Positions 41,414 through 53,167 of a stretch of DNA of 64,000 nucleotides are shown piece by piece (position 1 is the stretch's first letter; every line of letters begins with the position of its first letter). The notes under the pieces were generated by a model. It was not told the origin of the DNA. It was given only the letters and a program-made list of their open reading frames with translations, and did not search any database. Origin of the DNA: Macrostomum hystrix (Eukaryota > Platyhelminthes > Macrostomidae); the NCBI GenBank assembly GCA_950097015.1, contig CATNEN010000002.1:1-64000 (forward strand). Direction: 5' to 3'. Made by a program: the position numbers and the translations under genes.

Positions 41414-43026
41414 TCACTTCACATTCAGCACCACCAGTCGCTTGTTCCTATAGTCAGCAACCACCAGCTGCTCGCGCGCACCTCCAGTCACCACCGCCAG
41501 ACCACATGGACAACAGAGTCTCCCGTCACCGCTGCCGCTCTCGCTTGGCACCCCCAGAGTCCACAGCAGCGACCCGTCGTCTGCAGCCACCGCTCGCACT
41601 GAGTGACCATCGAATTCACTCACGAACAGGCGGCCTCTCCTGTCCACGGCCACACCCGCTGGCCGAGCAAACTCTTTGAGGCCGCAACGCTCAGTCGGGT
41701 GCGAGGCGACCACCTGCTGGGTGTCAATGCGCACTCTGTGCACCTAATTCTGCTTCCAGTCTGTCACCAGAATGCTGTTGTCGTGAACCACCAGGTTGCC
41801 CAGTGTAGCAGCAGGAAACTCAGTCAACGTGATGACCGTCTCCATCTCGCCAGTCGCTTTGCTGAATGCAACAATTTTGTTGCCACCAGACACAAACACG
41901 GAGGCTGCGTTGCCGCCGATTCCCTCAATGGCACGAAAGCCCTTGATTTGTGGTTCGATTCGACGCACCTTTCGACCGCTCAGGTCCGTCACTGTCACTG
42001 CGTCCTCTTGAGCAATAAACAGCAGCTGACGGTCGCAGTGAAGACCGCAGGTGTACTTCTTCCGGTCGATGTCGCAGTAGCACCGAAGATTCTTCGAGCC
42101 ATCAACAGACACCACCTGAAGGTGGTACTTGAAATCGAATGATTAAATGATGCGAAGATGCAGGGCTGAGGCAGAGCCTCACCGCCGTCACTCGCTGACT
42201 CGGCGGCCACCACACGGCCTGAGCGGTCACCAACGAATCCGCTGGTGTCGCTGCACACCGCCAGCCACTTAACCCAGCCATCCAGTTTCACTTCATGACT
42301 GAACACGATCGGATCGAGCAATGCCTGTCTAGCCATCGCCTTCATTGCATCGTCGATCTCCTCGGGTGTCGCGTTGAGCTCAGCGTCTCTCCAGCCCTCA
42401 CCAGTCCACACGTTCACACGAGTCAACGCTCTGCCGAACTGCTCCGACACCTGCCCCAGTCGCTCCAGCTGCTGCTCCGCTCCCAAGCTCTCCTCCAGCG
42501 ACTTCTGCAGCCGATCAAAGTCCGCCTTCAAGTCATCGAGCGACAACTCCATCGACATCGTCAGCTCGACAAGCTTCGAAATCTCGCCTGCAGCTTCCGC
42601 CATCGACGTCTCCTGCCTGTAGCTTCTCACATCGTCCATGTCCCGCTGCCACACACGCGCTGTCTCAATCCGAGCTATCATCGGACCTGTCAGTCGATCT
42701 TCACTCGAATCCAGGTATCTCCGCATTGTCTCATACAGCTGCTTCGCCCGTCGCAGCTGCTCCTCCATCTCGTGAATCCAATCTCCTCCACCACCTGCTG
42801 CACTGCCGCCTGCAGCTTCGGCTTGTGGGAAGGCACGCAGCTTCTCAGCGACCTTCTCCTTCAGCTTGAGGGCATCTGCCACATCAACACTCAGGTGTTC
42901 CGAGCACAGGTAGTGCTCGGAGAACGGACCCCGGCCGACTGCAGCTTTTTGGCAGACGACGCAGATTGGGTTGGCTTCAGGAGGTCCTTCGGAGCTCGAG
43001 CTGTCGCTGGGGTCTCCACGCTGCAT
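41414..43026 (-). pseudogene. B-box-like / coiled-coil / NHL gene B2, broken
   Basis: Starts at ATG 43026 with the same zinc site and coiled coil as its paralogues and is closest to A2. Two lesions disable it. A one-base deletion near 42144 shifts the frame inside the propeller (gattaaatgatg here, gatgaaaatgatg in A2). A C-to-T change (minus strand) at 41744-41746 turns a Gln codon to TAG. Between and after the lesions the residues still follow A2 closely, with its own variants KEFARPAGV, SEFDGHS and VPSESGSG. The B-box also shows PEANPICVVC for [11 protein letters not shown] shortened protein with zinc site, coiled coil and one or two blades (about 340 residues) could still be made. Confidence 0.85.
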
Positions 43027-43041
43027 TTTCAGATTCGAGGT

Positions 43042-43580
43042 CTGGAAAGAGAGTCGGAAAGAGGCCGTGTGAGTTGAAGACGGCTGCTGGAATCTGCCAG
43101 AACTCTAATATTATCTCAGTGTCAAAAATTCTCAACTTCAACTCGCTACCTCAGAAAGCTGTGAAGCAGAAAATTTGCAGAACTGCCGTAAGCAGGCCGA
43201 TGCTGAGGCTCAGGTGAGAATGAGTTTCAATCAGACAGCAATCGGAAGCTGTGCTCAGGATTTTGAGATGACTCCTATGTCAGGTATCTCAGTTAAACTC
43301 TACTCTGTTGCTAAGCAACAGTGAGAAGCCTGAGTCTGGTCGATATTGGAGAACAGAATGAAATCATTGAGCTGCTATTGCTGGAGTGACAGGAGGAGAG
43401 GAGACGGGAAGGAGAAGGAGGAAAGAGTACCTGATACAAAGGACGCGCAGGTAGAACATCAGTTAATGTAGTGCGTGGGGTGTGCAGTGCCTGAGTGTAC
43501 AGTTCCAATTGCATTGCTCCCGCCTCTACATGCATTGTAATTTTTTCTCCTTGACGCATACTTGGACTCAGTGGAGATGT
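43042..43580. other. Upstream region of NHL B2
   Basis: Twin of 16299-16838; no gene seen. Confidence 0.45.
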
Positions 43581-43589
43581 CAGTGCGTG

Positions 43590-43760
43590 TCAGGTGAAGC
43601 AGTGGGTGTCAGGTGAATCAGCGGGTGTCAGGTAAAGCAGTGGATGTCAGGTGAATCGGTGGGTGTCAGGTGTAGCAGTGAGTGTCAGGGTAAGCAGTGG
43701 GTATCAGATGAATCAGTCAGAGGAAGCAGTGAGTGTCAGGTGAAGCCGCGGGTGTCAGGA
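43590..43760. repeat. 20-bp repeat (gtgaagcagtgggtgtcagg)
   Basis: Longer and more varied than the unit A array at 16840-16970. Confidence 0.85.
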
Positions 43761-43825
43761 TATTTACCTTCTAGACTGGAGATTCCCCATTTAGGGAGAT
43801 TTTCCTGTGAGACTGAATATTCACA

Positions 43826-43900
43826 TGTTAGATATGGCTGTCACCTGTTAGATATGGCTGTCACCTGTTAGATATGGCTGTCACCTGTTAGATATGGCTC
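43826..43900. repeat. 20-bp repeat (ctgttagatatggctgtcac)
   Basis: About four copies, against nearly nine in unit A. Confidence 0.93.
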
Positions 43901-43989
43901 TAAATCAAAACATCGAATGCAGCAGAACCAGTTACACCTACTTGCTGAATTCCAGCTGCATCAAAATAAGCTCAGACTCAGGTTCAGAG

Positions 43990-44640
43990 ACAAATCAGAA
44001 AACCAATTTTTGTGCCGTCTGCGAAAAAGCCGCAGTCGGCCGGGATCCGTTCTCCGAGTGCTAGCTGTGCTCGGAACACCTGAGTGTTGAGGTGGCGGAT
44101 GCCATCAAGCTGAAGAACCATGTTGATGAGGAGCTGAGTGCCTACTCTCAAGCCGAAGCTGCAGGTGTGCCGGATGTCAGGCGGAATCTGCTTCAAAGAA
44201 TGCTCAAGCGAAATGCCGTTGTGGTTAAGGCCTTCAATAACATTCACCAAAGCCTTCATTCGCACCGCTCTCTTCTGACAGACTTCATGAATGCTCGAGT
44301 TGAGACAGCCAATGCTTGGCAGCGGGAGCTCGAAGACATCGAAAGTTACAAAGAGGAGGTCGCGGAGGCTGGCCTTGTCCATGGACTTGTCGCTTCCGGA
44401 GCTAAAGGCGGACTTTGATCGGGCGCAGAAGTTGGTTGACAATCGGAAGTCGAGCAGCAGCTGGAGCGACTGCCCGACTCGAGAATCTCGTGGACCGAGT
44501 TGCGGCTGCTGAAGTCGGGACTGTGGCATCCAGAGACGCTGCAGTCACCGCGAGACCGAAGGTGGTTGATTGCGCAACAAGTGACGACGGCTCCGTCTTC
44601 GATCGGAGTGAAACTGGACGGTCACGTGTACGGTCAACAG
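43990..44640 (+). pseudogene. Decayed B-box/coiled-coil relative, unit B copy
   Basis: Counterpart of 17321-17955 with the same zinc-site and coiled-coil matches and frameshifts. It has a private TAG stop in the zinc site (after FSEC). The 21-bp satellite that truncates the unit A copy is missing here, yet the homology still ends at the same place. The propeller was therefore lost before the satellite arose. Confidence 0.8.
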
Positions 44641-44649
44641 AAACCTGCT

Positions 44650-45120
44650 CTATACATTTAGCCTAGGAAATCATCAGTTGGTCTGTGAGACCCTAAGAAT
44701 GGCGAGTACTAAATAACCCTATGAGAACAGACTCTGTCCCAAGTGCCGGTAGAAGTAGCGAATGATATAACACTTGCTGTTTAAGTCTTAGCAAGATTTT
44801 CAGGTATCGGGAAGAGACACGGAGACAATAAGCAATATAATTCCCAATCTTCCCAATTATCAGACGCGGATAAGGCATTCTACTTGATGACCAAAGAAGA
44901 TAAATTTGTGAAATCAATTGTTGTTCAGTACATTGTGAAAATAGACAAGATTATGGTTGGCTAAACGGCTGCTCTAGCCAACACTTGCCAACATTAAAAG
45001 CGCATTCGATTTATAAGATACTTTGCAGATTTCCAATTTGTGAAATTGAAACTAGTAAGCTGCTGAAACTTACCGGCCTATGGTAATCTGGCCTCATGGT
45101 CTCAGGAAAACTCAAATAAA
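44650..45120. other. Unique DNA, no gene seen
   Basis: Twin of 18142-18617. Confidence 0.5.
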
Positions 45121-45123
45121 TAA

Positions 45124-45280
45124 AGGAGTGAATCGAATAGTAAGTCACAGAGTGAATCGCAGAGTGAATCGAATAGTAAGTCACAGAGTGAATCGCAGAG
45201 TGAATCGCAGAGTGAATCGCAGAGTGAATCGCAGAGTGAATCGCAGAGTGAATCGCAGAGTGAATCGCAGAGTGAATCAT
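45124..45280. repeat. 12-bp satellite (gaatcgcagagt), short array
   Basis: About a dozen units against about 75 in unit A. Confidence 0.95.
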
Positions 45281-45382
45281 TACCGATTGTGAACGCAGAG
45301 TAACAAAAAGAGAGCAGAAGACGAAAGTCAGGAATCGCATTGAGAGCCCGATGTCTAAAGTGAGGTTGTCAGATAACATATT

Positions 45383-45762
45383 AGGGTGTCAGAGAAGGCA
45401 TCAGGGTGTCAGGGAAGGCATCAGGGTGTCAAAGAAGGCATCAGGGTGTCAGAGAAGGCATCAGGGTGTCAGGGAAGGCATCAGGGTGTCAGGGAAGGCA
45501 TCAGGGTGTCAGGGAAGGCATCAGGGTGTCAGGGAAGGCATCAGGGTGTCAGGGAAGGCATCAGGGTGTCAGGGAAGGCATCAGGGTGTCAGGGAAGGCA
45601 TCAGGGTGTCAGGGAAGGCATCAGGGTGTCAGGGAAGGCATCAGGGTGTCAGGGAAGGCATCAGGGTGTCAGGGAAGGCATCAGGGTGTCAGGGAAGGCA
45701 TCAGGGTGTCAGGGAAGGCATCAGGGTGTCAGGGAAGGCATCAGGGTGTCAGGGTGTCAGGC
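45383..45762. repeat. 20-bp repeat (cagggtgtcagggaaggcat), 18 copies
   Basis: Almost perfect head-to-tail copies in constant 20-base phase; the first few carry single-base variants (agagaa, aaagaa). Two copies at the unit A site. The open frames through it exist because 20 is not a multiple of three and none of the three phases has a stop. Confidence 0.97.
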
Positions 45763-47877
45763 TGCAGCACCGAGTCACCATCAACCTCAAGAAGTTTCTT
45801 TTTAAGGTTCCGGAGATCAAGTTCGTCGGACATCGGATCAGCGCCGCCGGCATCTAGCCGCTTCAGTCCCACGCTGAGTCAGTAGAGCAACTCAAGTCAC
45901 CGACGAACGAGTCGGAGCTCGCTTCCTTCCTCGGCTTTGCAAAGTTCTTCCAGTTCTACATCAAGAGCCTATCGCATGTCGCCGAGCCGCTAACAGCACT
46001 CCTGCGCAAGGATGTGCCATGGAACTGGGACAAGAAGTGCGAGGCAGCCTTCAGCGAGTTCAAGCGGCTCATCTCATCCGCGCCGTGCCTAAAATTCTTC
46101 TATCAGAGCCACGAAACAGTTGTCTCGTGTGACAGCAGCGACGTCGCCCTGGGCGCTACTCTGGGCCAAATTGACGAGCGTGGACAACTTCGCCTTCCAG
46201 TCGCCTTCGCCTCGCGCGCTCTGTCTGACACCGAGCGCCGTTACTCCACGACGCAGAAGGGGGCCTTGGCCTGCGTCTGGAGCTGCGAGCACTGGCACCT
46301 TCTGCTGTACGGCCAGAAGTTCAAGCTGCTGAGCGACCACCAGGCTCTGACCAGCCTGCTATCAGCTCGCGGAGGCGGCCAGCGGCCTCTTCGACTTCAA
46401 CACTGGTGTGAGAGACTCTTCGTCTACGATTTCGACATCGAGTATGTTCCTGGTAAGCTAAACGTCTAACCAGACTTTCTGTCCCGCTACGGCTAGGATC
46501 GTAAAAAGATCGGCCAAGAGTCGATTGATCAACGTCAAACTGAGTCAGACATCAACCTAGTGCTTGACAGGAACTCCGAGCTTATTTCAGTTGCTCAGCT
46601 CGCCGAAGCCACAGCTAGCGATGACCAACTGCAGCGAGTCGTTCAGATCGTGCTCAACGGATGACCCACCGAGACTCCTAGCGACCTGAAGGGTTTCCAT
46701 CAGGTGCAGCACGAGCTCTGCCTGTGGAACGACGGGCGCTCTCTGGCGAGAGGCAGCCGAGGGGTCATTCCAGCCTCACTCCGCGACCTGGTGTTGACGG
46801 AGGCGCATCAAGGGCATCTCGGCGTGGCGAAGGTCAAGGCGCGATGCCGCGAAACTGTCTGGTGGCCGCGCATTGACAGCGACGTGGAGACATTCGTGAG
46901 GAACTGCACCGCCTGCATTCTGTCGGAGAAGGCGTTCAAGTCGATCAAGGTGCCCTAGTCAACCACGGAACTACAAGCCGGCCCGTGGAGACAGCTTCAA
47001 GTCGACATCGTCGGAGAGCTCCCGGCAACCGAAGCGCCAAATTCGCACAGATTCCTCGTCGTTCACGACCTCTACTCCAAGTGGCCCGAGATCATCGCGT
47101 CTTCATCGGTAACCTCTACTGCCTGCGTCGAGGCCCTTCGCAGCCTGTTCGTCCGCTGGGGCCTGCCAGACGAGATCACAACTGACAACGGGCCACAGTT
47201 CGTGTCGAGCGAGTTAACGGACTTCCTCAGCTCACTTGGCATCAAGCATCGCCGGACTCCATTCTATTGTCTGCAGCAGAACGGCGGAGTCGAAAGGTTC
47301 AACAGCTTCATCAAGTCTTCTCTACGAGCCCTGCTGGCCGACAGCGTGCCCATGAAGCAAGCCGTGCAGGAACTCCTGCTAGCGTATCGCTCGGCCGAAC
47401 ACGCGCTGACCAAGAAGACCCCAGCTAAGCTGATGCTAGGGCGGAGGCTTCAACCGGCCGAGCCTGAGTCCGCGCCCTCAGGCGTCTGGCTGCGGCGCAC
47501 CGTCCAGGAGCAGCAGCAGCGAGACGAAAGTCGCCGGAAACCTTTCAAGCAGAATCAGCAATCGCATTGACCGTCGGCAGTCGTGTCCGCGTACGCCGAC
47601 CGAAGAAAAGCAAACTCGGCAGCGGCGTCTCCGAGCCGATGACGATCGTCAGTCGCAATGGCAACACACTGACGCTAACCGATGGCAGTCGCTGGCACGT
47701 CAGCCGCTGCATCCCAGACGAGCGCCATGGCTGGTGCGACGATGACGGTGACGGTGAGCTGTCACCACAGCCAGCGGGTGCGCCGACAAACCCAGCGCCA
47801 CCAACGCCACCGCTGCGTCGTTCTGAGAGGCATCGTGCACCGCCTCAATGGTTCGGCAGCGTTGTGACCCACAATTG
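45760..47877 (+). pseudogene. Ty3/gypsy-type pol remnant, unit B copy
   Basis: Same truncated RT thumb, RNase H, integrase and C-terminal segment as 19690-21827, sharing the stops after PGKLNV and SRYG. It has private stops at 45855-45857 (Gln to TAG), in the NGWP segment (46663-46665, Trp to TGA) and in KVPWS (46956-46958, Trp to TAG). It lacks the TGA that unit A has after IKSSL. A 12-base in-frame deletion follows LGRRL. The two copies have decayed independently since duplication. Confidence 0.9.
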
Positions 47878-47997
47878 AGTGTGGACCGACAAGTGACTCA
47901 AGTGACTGTTGATGAGAGAGCAATCACGTGCGTTGCGAACTGATTAAATGCATGTGCTCAAATTATTGCTCATGTGCCCGTTGCCTGTCACCTCTTT

Positions 47998-48125
47998 GGA
48001 GGGGGGATGATGTTGTGAATGGCCTATGTGCACATCTGCTCATAGTGTACCCATGTAATCGATGTACATGTAATTTTATTAGGCAGCAAATCAAAGAATC
48101 GAAAAATAACTGTTATTAAATTCGT
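47998..48125 (+). mobile_element. Possible polypurine tract and 3' LTR start of the gypsy remnant
   Basis: A ggaggggggatga run ends at 48010 and is followed by TGTTGTGAAT, the order expected for a Ty3/gypsy polypurine tract and LTR 5' end. About 230 bases here (47897-48125) are missing from unit A between gtgactca and aaatcattcc. No matching 5' LTR is in the window, so the assignment rests on position and motif only. Confidence 0.45.
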
Positions 48126-48690
48126 GAATAAATCATTCCTTTTAGACCTGTAGTTAGTTTGAAATAGCAGATTTACCATTTCCGAATTAAAGAACGACTT
48201 AGAATTGCAGATTTTAAGTAAAACTCTGATTTTTAACTATAGGATAATAACACCAATTAGGCTATTTTCAGCAGGTAATTAAAAAAAAAGATTAATTTAT
48301 TATTAATAGCAGATGTTAAGTAAAACTCAGGTTCATACCAGGTAACATTAAGTTAGAGCTCTGAGGTAAGCTAGCTGAAAAAGTGTGAGCTGTGGACTCA
48401 GTTGCTAAGGCTCGCTGACCTGAGGCCATAAAAGCGCCCGTGCGAGAACTCCTGTTAGGATTTTCTGGTTAAAAGTGAGATGGAGAGAAAACGAAAATGG
48501 ATTTCAACGGCTAACCGCCACTCACTTTGATACGCAAGCTCAGTTTCATTTGCGACTCACTGAGGCAACTGGGGACTAAATAGATGCCTTTTAGGGAAAG
48601 TGTGAGCAGCTGGCTTTTGCATCGCGAGCAACTGATTGGAATTGCTAAGCTTAAACTACAATTTCTAGCCACACTAGAGATTGTGTAATA
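48126..48690. other. Unique DNA with dispersed repeat
   Basis: Twin of 21880-22440, including the ttaactataggataataaca repeat at 48222-48300. Confidence 0.5.
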
Positions 48691-48694
48691 TGCA

Positions 48695-48895
48695 GGAAAG
48701 GGATATAGAGATAAGGAGATAAGGAGAGGGAGATAAGGAGAGGGAGATAAGGAGAGGAAGATAAGGAGAGGGAGATAAGGAGAGGGAGATAAGGAGAGGG
48801 AGATAAGGAGAGGAAGATAAGGAGAGGAAGATAAAGAGAGGGAGATAGGGAAAGGGAGATTAGGGGAGGGAGATAAGGGGAAGGAGATAAGGAGT
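48695..48895. repeat. gagataagg purine satellite, short array
   Basis: About 200 bases against 950 in unit A; no 276-base higher-order block. Confidence 0.93.
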
Positions 48896-49381
48896 AGGAG
48901 TAGGACATAGGTAAGGGATTTAGGGAGAGGGAGATAGTGAGAATGAGATAAGGAGAGAGAGATGCTAAAAGGGAGATGGAAAGAGGGAGATGGAATCGGG
49001 TAGATAAGGCGATGGATGGACAACAACGATTAAAACATGAACTACTTTGAAGTGGATTCAGAACGCTTGTAAAAGTGGGAATGTGCAATTAATAACATTG
49101 TGAATATATGACATTTTGATAAACAAGCAGTAGTTAGGGTGTGTCTTCTTGAGCAGGTTCAGCAGTTGCTCACGCCAGCTGTCAATCAAATTGCATTTCC
49201 GCATAATCCCTTAATCTGTCTAGACACATAAGCTCGATTTGAATTGCGGTCGAATTGGCATTCGGAAATGCTTGAGGAATGAATTCTCAGCAGATGCACT
49301 TATATCAGGGTCTCTAATATCTAATATCTCTAATAACATAATATCTAATCAATTTTTTGTGTGAGTCCACTTTAGGAACTA
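48896..49381. other. Unique DNA, no gene seen
   Basis: Twin of 23396-23944 with about 120 bases deleted near 49320, where aatatct is repeated. Confidence 0.45.
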
Positions 49382-49530
49382 AAAAAATAACATTGAGGAG
49401 GTTGGCCCTCAAGGACGTAAATCACACGACATGTCGCCATGCTTTCTCTAAGCGGCTGGACTCGTGGTGGAATCGAACTCAGGGACCTCGGCGCGAGACG
49501 CGAACGCGTTAACCGCTCTGCCACCGACCC
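49382..49530 (-). mobile_element. tRNA-derived SINE, unit B, with interrupted 5' end
   Basis: Same element as 23945-24098. Just beyond its A box an extra 105 bases (about 49530-49634) separate it from the flank it adjoins in unit A. Confidence 0.7.
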
Positions 49531-49994
49531 AAACGTTCTTAGAATTCAAGTAGAAGTTGGTCATTCGTGTGGGCTACTCAAATTGGATAGTTCCCATTCG
49601 TCATTTATCCCCAGACCAGAACCGCCGCCATTGGTTGGCTGGGTAGATGCAGTTGCTAAGCAAACCAACCTGATAAAAGTTGCTCCCAGCGCTGCAAACA
49701 AAGATTTGGCTGCCACACAAAAATTCTCCCCCGCGTACTTCCGGCCCAGCAACAGAGCCGAGCCAAGCCGAGCAAATCAAACGACAGATAATTGACGAGT
49801 TCGCCATTGTCAGTCGGCGTCGACAGGTAAGGCCAAGCAGACTTGTGGAATTAACGATGGATAGGGCAAAAACACTGGGCCAACATGCTGGGAGGAAAAG
49901 TTTTGGAAAGTACTTTAGGGAAAGGAGAATTAAGAGGGGATGGATTAGAAAGGAATAAAGAGAAGTGAGAGTAAGAAGATGTGAAATGAGTGGA
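49531..49994. other. Unique DNA with a 105-bp unit-B insertion
   Basis: Includes the insertion (about 49530-49634) and the possible exon ending cag|gtaagg at about 49825. No gene is called. Confidence 0.35.
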
Positions 49995-50410
49995 AGAAAT
50001 GAGAGAATAGGAGAGGGGAGAATGGAAGAGGGGAGAATGGGAGAGGGGAGAATGGGAGAGGGGAGAATGGGAGAGGGGAGAAAAGTAGAGCAGAGGATGG
50101 AAGAGGGGATAATTGGAAAGGGGAGAATAGGAGAGGGGAGAATGGGATGGGAGAGGGGAGAATGGGATGGGAGAGGGGAGAATGGGAAAGGGGGAGAATG
50201 GAAGAGGGGAGAATGGGAGAGGGAAGAATGGGAGAGGGAAGAATGGGAGAGGGGAGAATTGGAGAGGGGAGAATAGGAGAGGGGAGAATAGGAGAGTGGA
50301 AAATGGGAGAGTGGAGAACGGGAGAGGGGAGAATGGGATGGAAGATGGGAGAATTGGAGAGGGGAGAATGTGAGAGGGAAAATTGGAAAGGGGAGAATGA
50401 AAGAGGAAGA
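49995..50410. repeat. 15-bp purine satellite (gagaatgggagaggg)
   Basis: Rearranged relative to 24471-24900, with gggatgggagagggg variants. Confidence 0.93.
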
Positions 50411-51273
50411 ATGAGAATGGGAGACGGAAGAAATATGATGGGATAAAATTGGAAGATAGGAGGAGATGATGAATTGGAAAAAGAGGAGAGAAGAGAGGAT
50501 TGAATGGTTATAAATGAGAGGTTAGTCAAAGGAGCAAATGATTATGCCGGTAGAAATTTTGCCTTGCCGGAAGCAAGACCCAGTAATAGTAGAGCTTGTT
50601 GCTCTGTTCCAAAGAAGATTATAGGCTTAGTAGGCCTGGCAATATCGAAACAAAAAAATCAACGGCAATTTTTCGCCCGAATTTCATTCTGAATCAAGAT
50701 TAAAAGATAAAGGAAAGACACGAACATTGCTCATTAAATAATATTATTCTATAGTTTCGTGTCCTCCATTTTGGGTCAACAGCCTTCTGTGTGCCTGTTC
50801 TATGTGCCTGTATGCCTGTCTGTCTGTTCTAATCATTAAATAATTATTACGAACTAAGAACCGAAAATACGGATAGAATTATATTTTAATGCAATCTAAA
50901 ATAGGAAAAGCAATGTAATATTAGCTCCGCTATTTCTTAATATTTAATGCCAGAATTATTCGTGTTTCTTAGAAACATCATTCATGATCGATCAGATTCG
51001 ATCAGTTCAATACTGCGTCCGCAATTTTCTCACGCAGTGAATTTGTCTCTACCTAATTTAGTAACTATCAGGCCGTGTCTCACTCCCGACTCCGGTGAAT
51101 CAAATGTTCTCTCACGATACGTGCTCACGATCCGATAAAGATAACAAAATAGAAACAAAAGTATACATATCGACTGAGCAGGAATTTGTTAGAAAGAAAG
51201 CCAAATTTTTGCCAGCCAAGTTTACTGCTGATTCGATCGTATTTTCCAAGCGATAGAAGAACATAGGACAACA
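50411..51273. other. Unique DNA, no gene supported
   Basis: Twin of 24901-25754. Confidence 0.4.
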
Positions 51274-51274
51274 G

Positions 51275-51500
51275 ATATGGAGAGGGGACAGGAGATAAGT
51301 ACTGGGGACAGGAGATAAGGACTGGGGACAAGAGATAAGGAGAGGGGACAGGAGATGAGGAGTGGGGGGGCATGGGATAAGGAGAAGGGAGACAGGGAGA
51401 GGGAGGTAGTGAGAGAGATTCGGAGAGTGAGACAGGGAGGGAGAGATAAAGAATGGGAGATAAAGAGAAGGAGAGAGGGATAGGGAGATAGGGAAGAGGA
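51275..51500. repeat. Purine-rich gggacaggagataag repeat
   Basis: Same as 25755-25980. Confidence 0.85.
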
Positions 51501-51875
51501 GATATGCCCAGTTTTTCTGTCAAATGCGCGACTCCAGAAAATGATTTTCTTCAAATCTTCTTTTTCGAATTTTCCCGGTAATGAAGCCTCAGAATGCCCA
51601 TACATTAGAACCTCGTCTCAACTAACATTCGAAACATCGCCTAGCCATTTTTTATGGACGAAGACACGAAGACCCAAAACCAAACTGACTGACGTTCGCA
51701 TTCTCATCGATTGGAAGCCCAGCTGTCGAGTGATTCCGAAATGGAAAAGTACATTGATTGTCAATACTGGGTCATGCTGTTGCGTTTTCAATTAGAACTC
51801 GGTGGGAAATCATAGGACGACAAGCAGGGTAGAAATTACAGAATCAAGGGGGTAGATACGTAGCTGTAGGATCAG
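51501..51875. other. Unique DNA, no gene seen
   Basis: Twin of 25981-26335. Confidence 0.45.
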
Positions 51876-51877
51876 GG

Positions 51878-52085
51878 GGTAGTCAGATGAAGGATCAGGG
51901 GTACACAGATGAAGGACCAGAGGGTACACAGATGAAGGACCAGGGGATAGTCAGATGAAGGACCAGAGGGTACACAGATGAAGGACCAGAGGGTACACAG
52001 ATGAAGGACCAGAGGGTACACAGATGAAGGACCAGAGGGTACACAGATGAAGTACCAGAGGGTACACAGATGAAGGATCAGAGGT
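51878..52085. repeat. 23-bp satellite (accagagggtacacagatga)
   Basis: About nine copies, against about 20 in unit A. Confidence 0.95.
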
Positions 52086-52780
52086 AGACAGCTGAAGAAT
52101 CTGGGGTTGAACAGTCGGTAAACAGTGACTTAACAGTCTTACAGACATAATTGCATCGTCCAATCACTAAAATGTTTTGACTGACAGCTAAAATCGATGC
52201 TTGGCAGTTAGCTGTTGCACATTCTGACAATACACCGTAGTCACTATTATATATGAAGATGCTAAATTCGTGTCTTCGCCCAGTTGAATGTGGTCTAGTT
52301 CCAGAATGCACCTCCAATTAAGTCTTTGTCCTGAAAGACTTACCTGATAAAAACCTATTGTGTTCTATTCAGAGCAGGTTCATTGTGCCAGGCTATAGCT
52401 TTGTTCCAACTTAGAAACAGGTTTTAAAAGTACTTTAGCAGATTCCGTCTAGCTAGCAGCGGACAGCAGAACTTAGCTATTAGTGTGTGTATCCACCTGT
52501 ATCCACCGATAATCACTATCTGCATTGCATTGATTGCAGATAAGCGTTTGTACTTTTCTCATGGGACGCAGGCTCATGTTATAGGACACTGGATCCGTCC
52601 ACTACTTACTAGCAGCAACGGAGATTGTAGTACATTTCGGCATGAGTTTCAGACTTCAGAATGACCAAGAGGTCGGGAGTTCGATTCTCAGCCAAATGAG
52701 AACTATTTGCGTCCTTCATAAGTATACCAAACTGCCTAATGAAATCAGTAGAGCACGTAGGTAGGGGGTTAGTCAGGTGG
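52086..52780. other. Upstream region of GPCR copy B
   Basis: Twin of 26806-27495. Confidence 0.4.
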
Positions 52781-52950
52781 GTGGTGAATGGCAGAGAACG
52801 GTCTAACGCGTTTGCCTCTCGCAGCAAGGTCCCTGAGCTCGATTCCGCGGCGAGGCCACATTTTATTTGTGGTGCAGCCGGCGGAGAGAAGGCTTGGGGG
52901 CTTGTCATGCAACTACGCCCTTGAGTGCCAACCACCAAGTGACCTGTTTC
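52781..52950 (+). mobile_element. tRNA-derived SINE, unit B
   Basis: Same element as 27496-27665. The terminator T run is reduced to ttttattt by one substitution and a shortening. Confidence 0.75.
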
Positions 52951-53167
52951 AGCGAGTGCCTGCGTACAGTCTCCAAGTTCGTGTGTGCTCAGGAGTCAGC
53001 GAACTGGGGCAGAATGCATAGTGTCACCAAATTATGTGCCAGCAGCCCTCTTGCAGTTATTATTATCATTATTTTATTATTATTATTATGGTTCAGGCGT
53101 ACAATTCTATCTATCTAGCTGTTACCGCTACCATTACTGCTCTCTTGCAGACCATAGTGTAGAGTCA

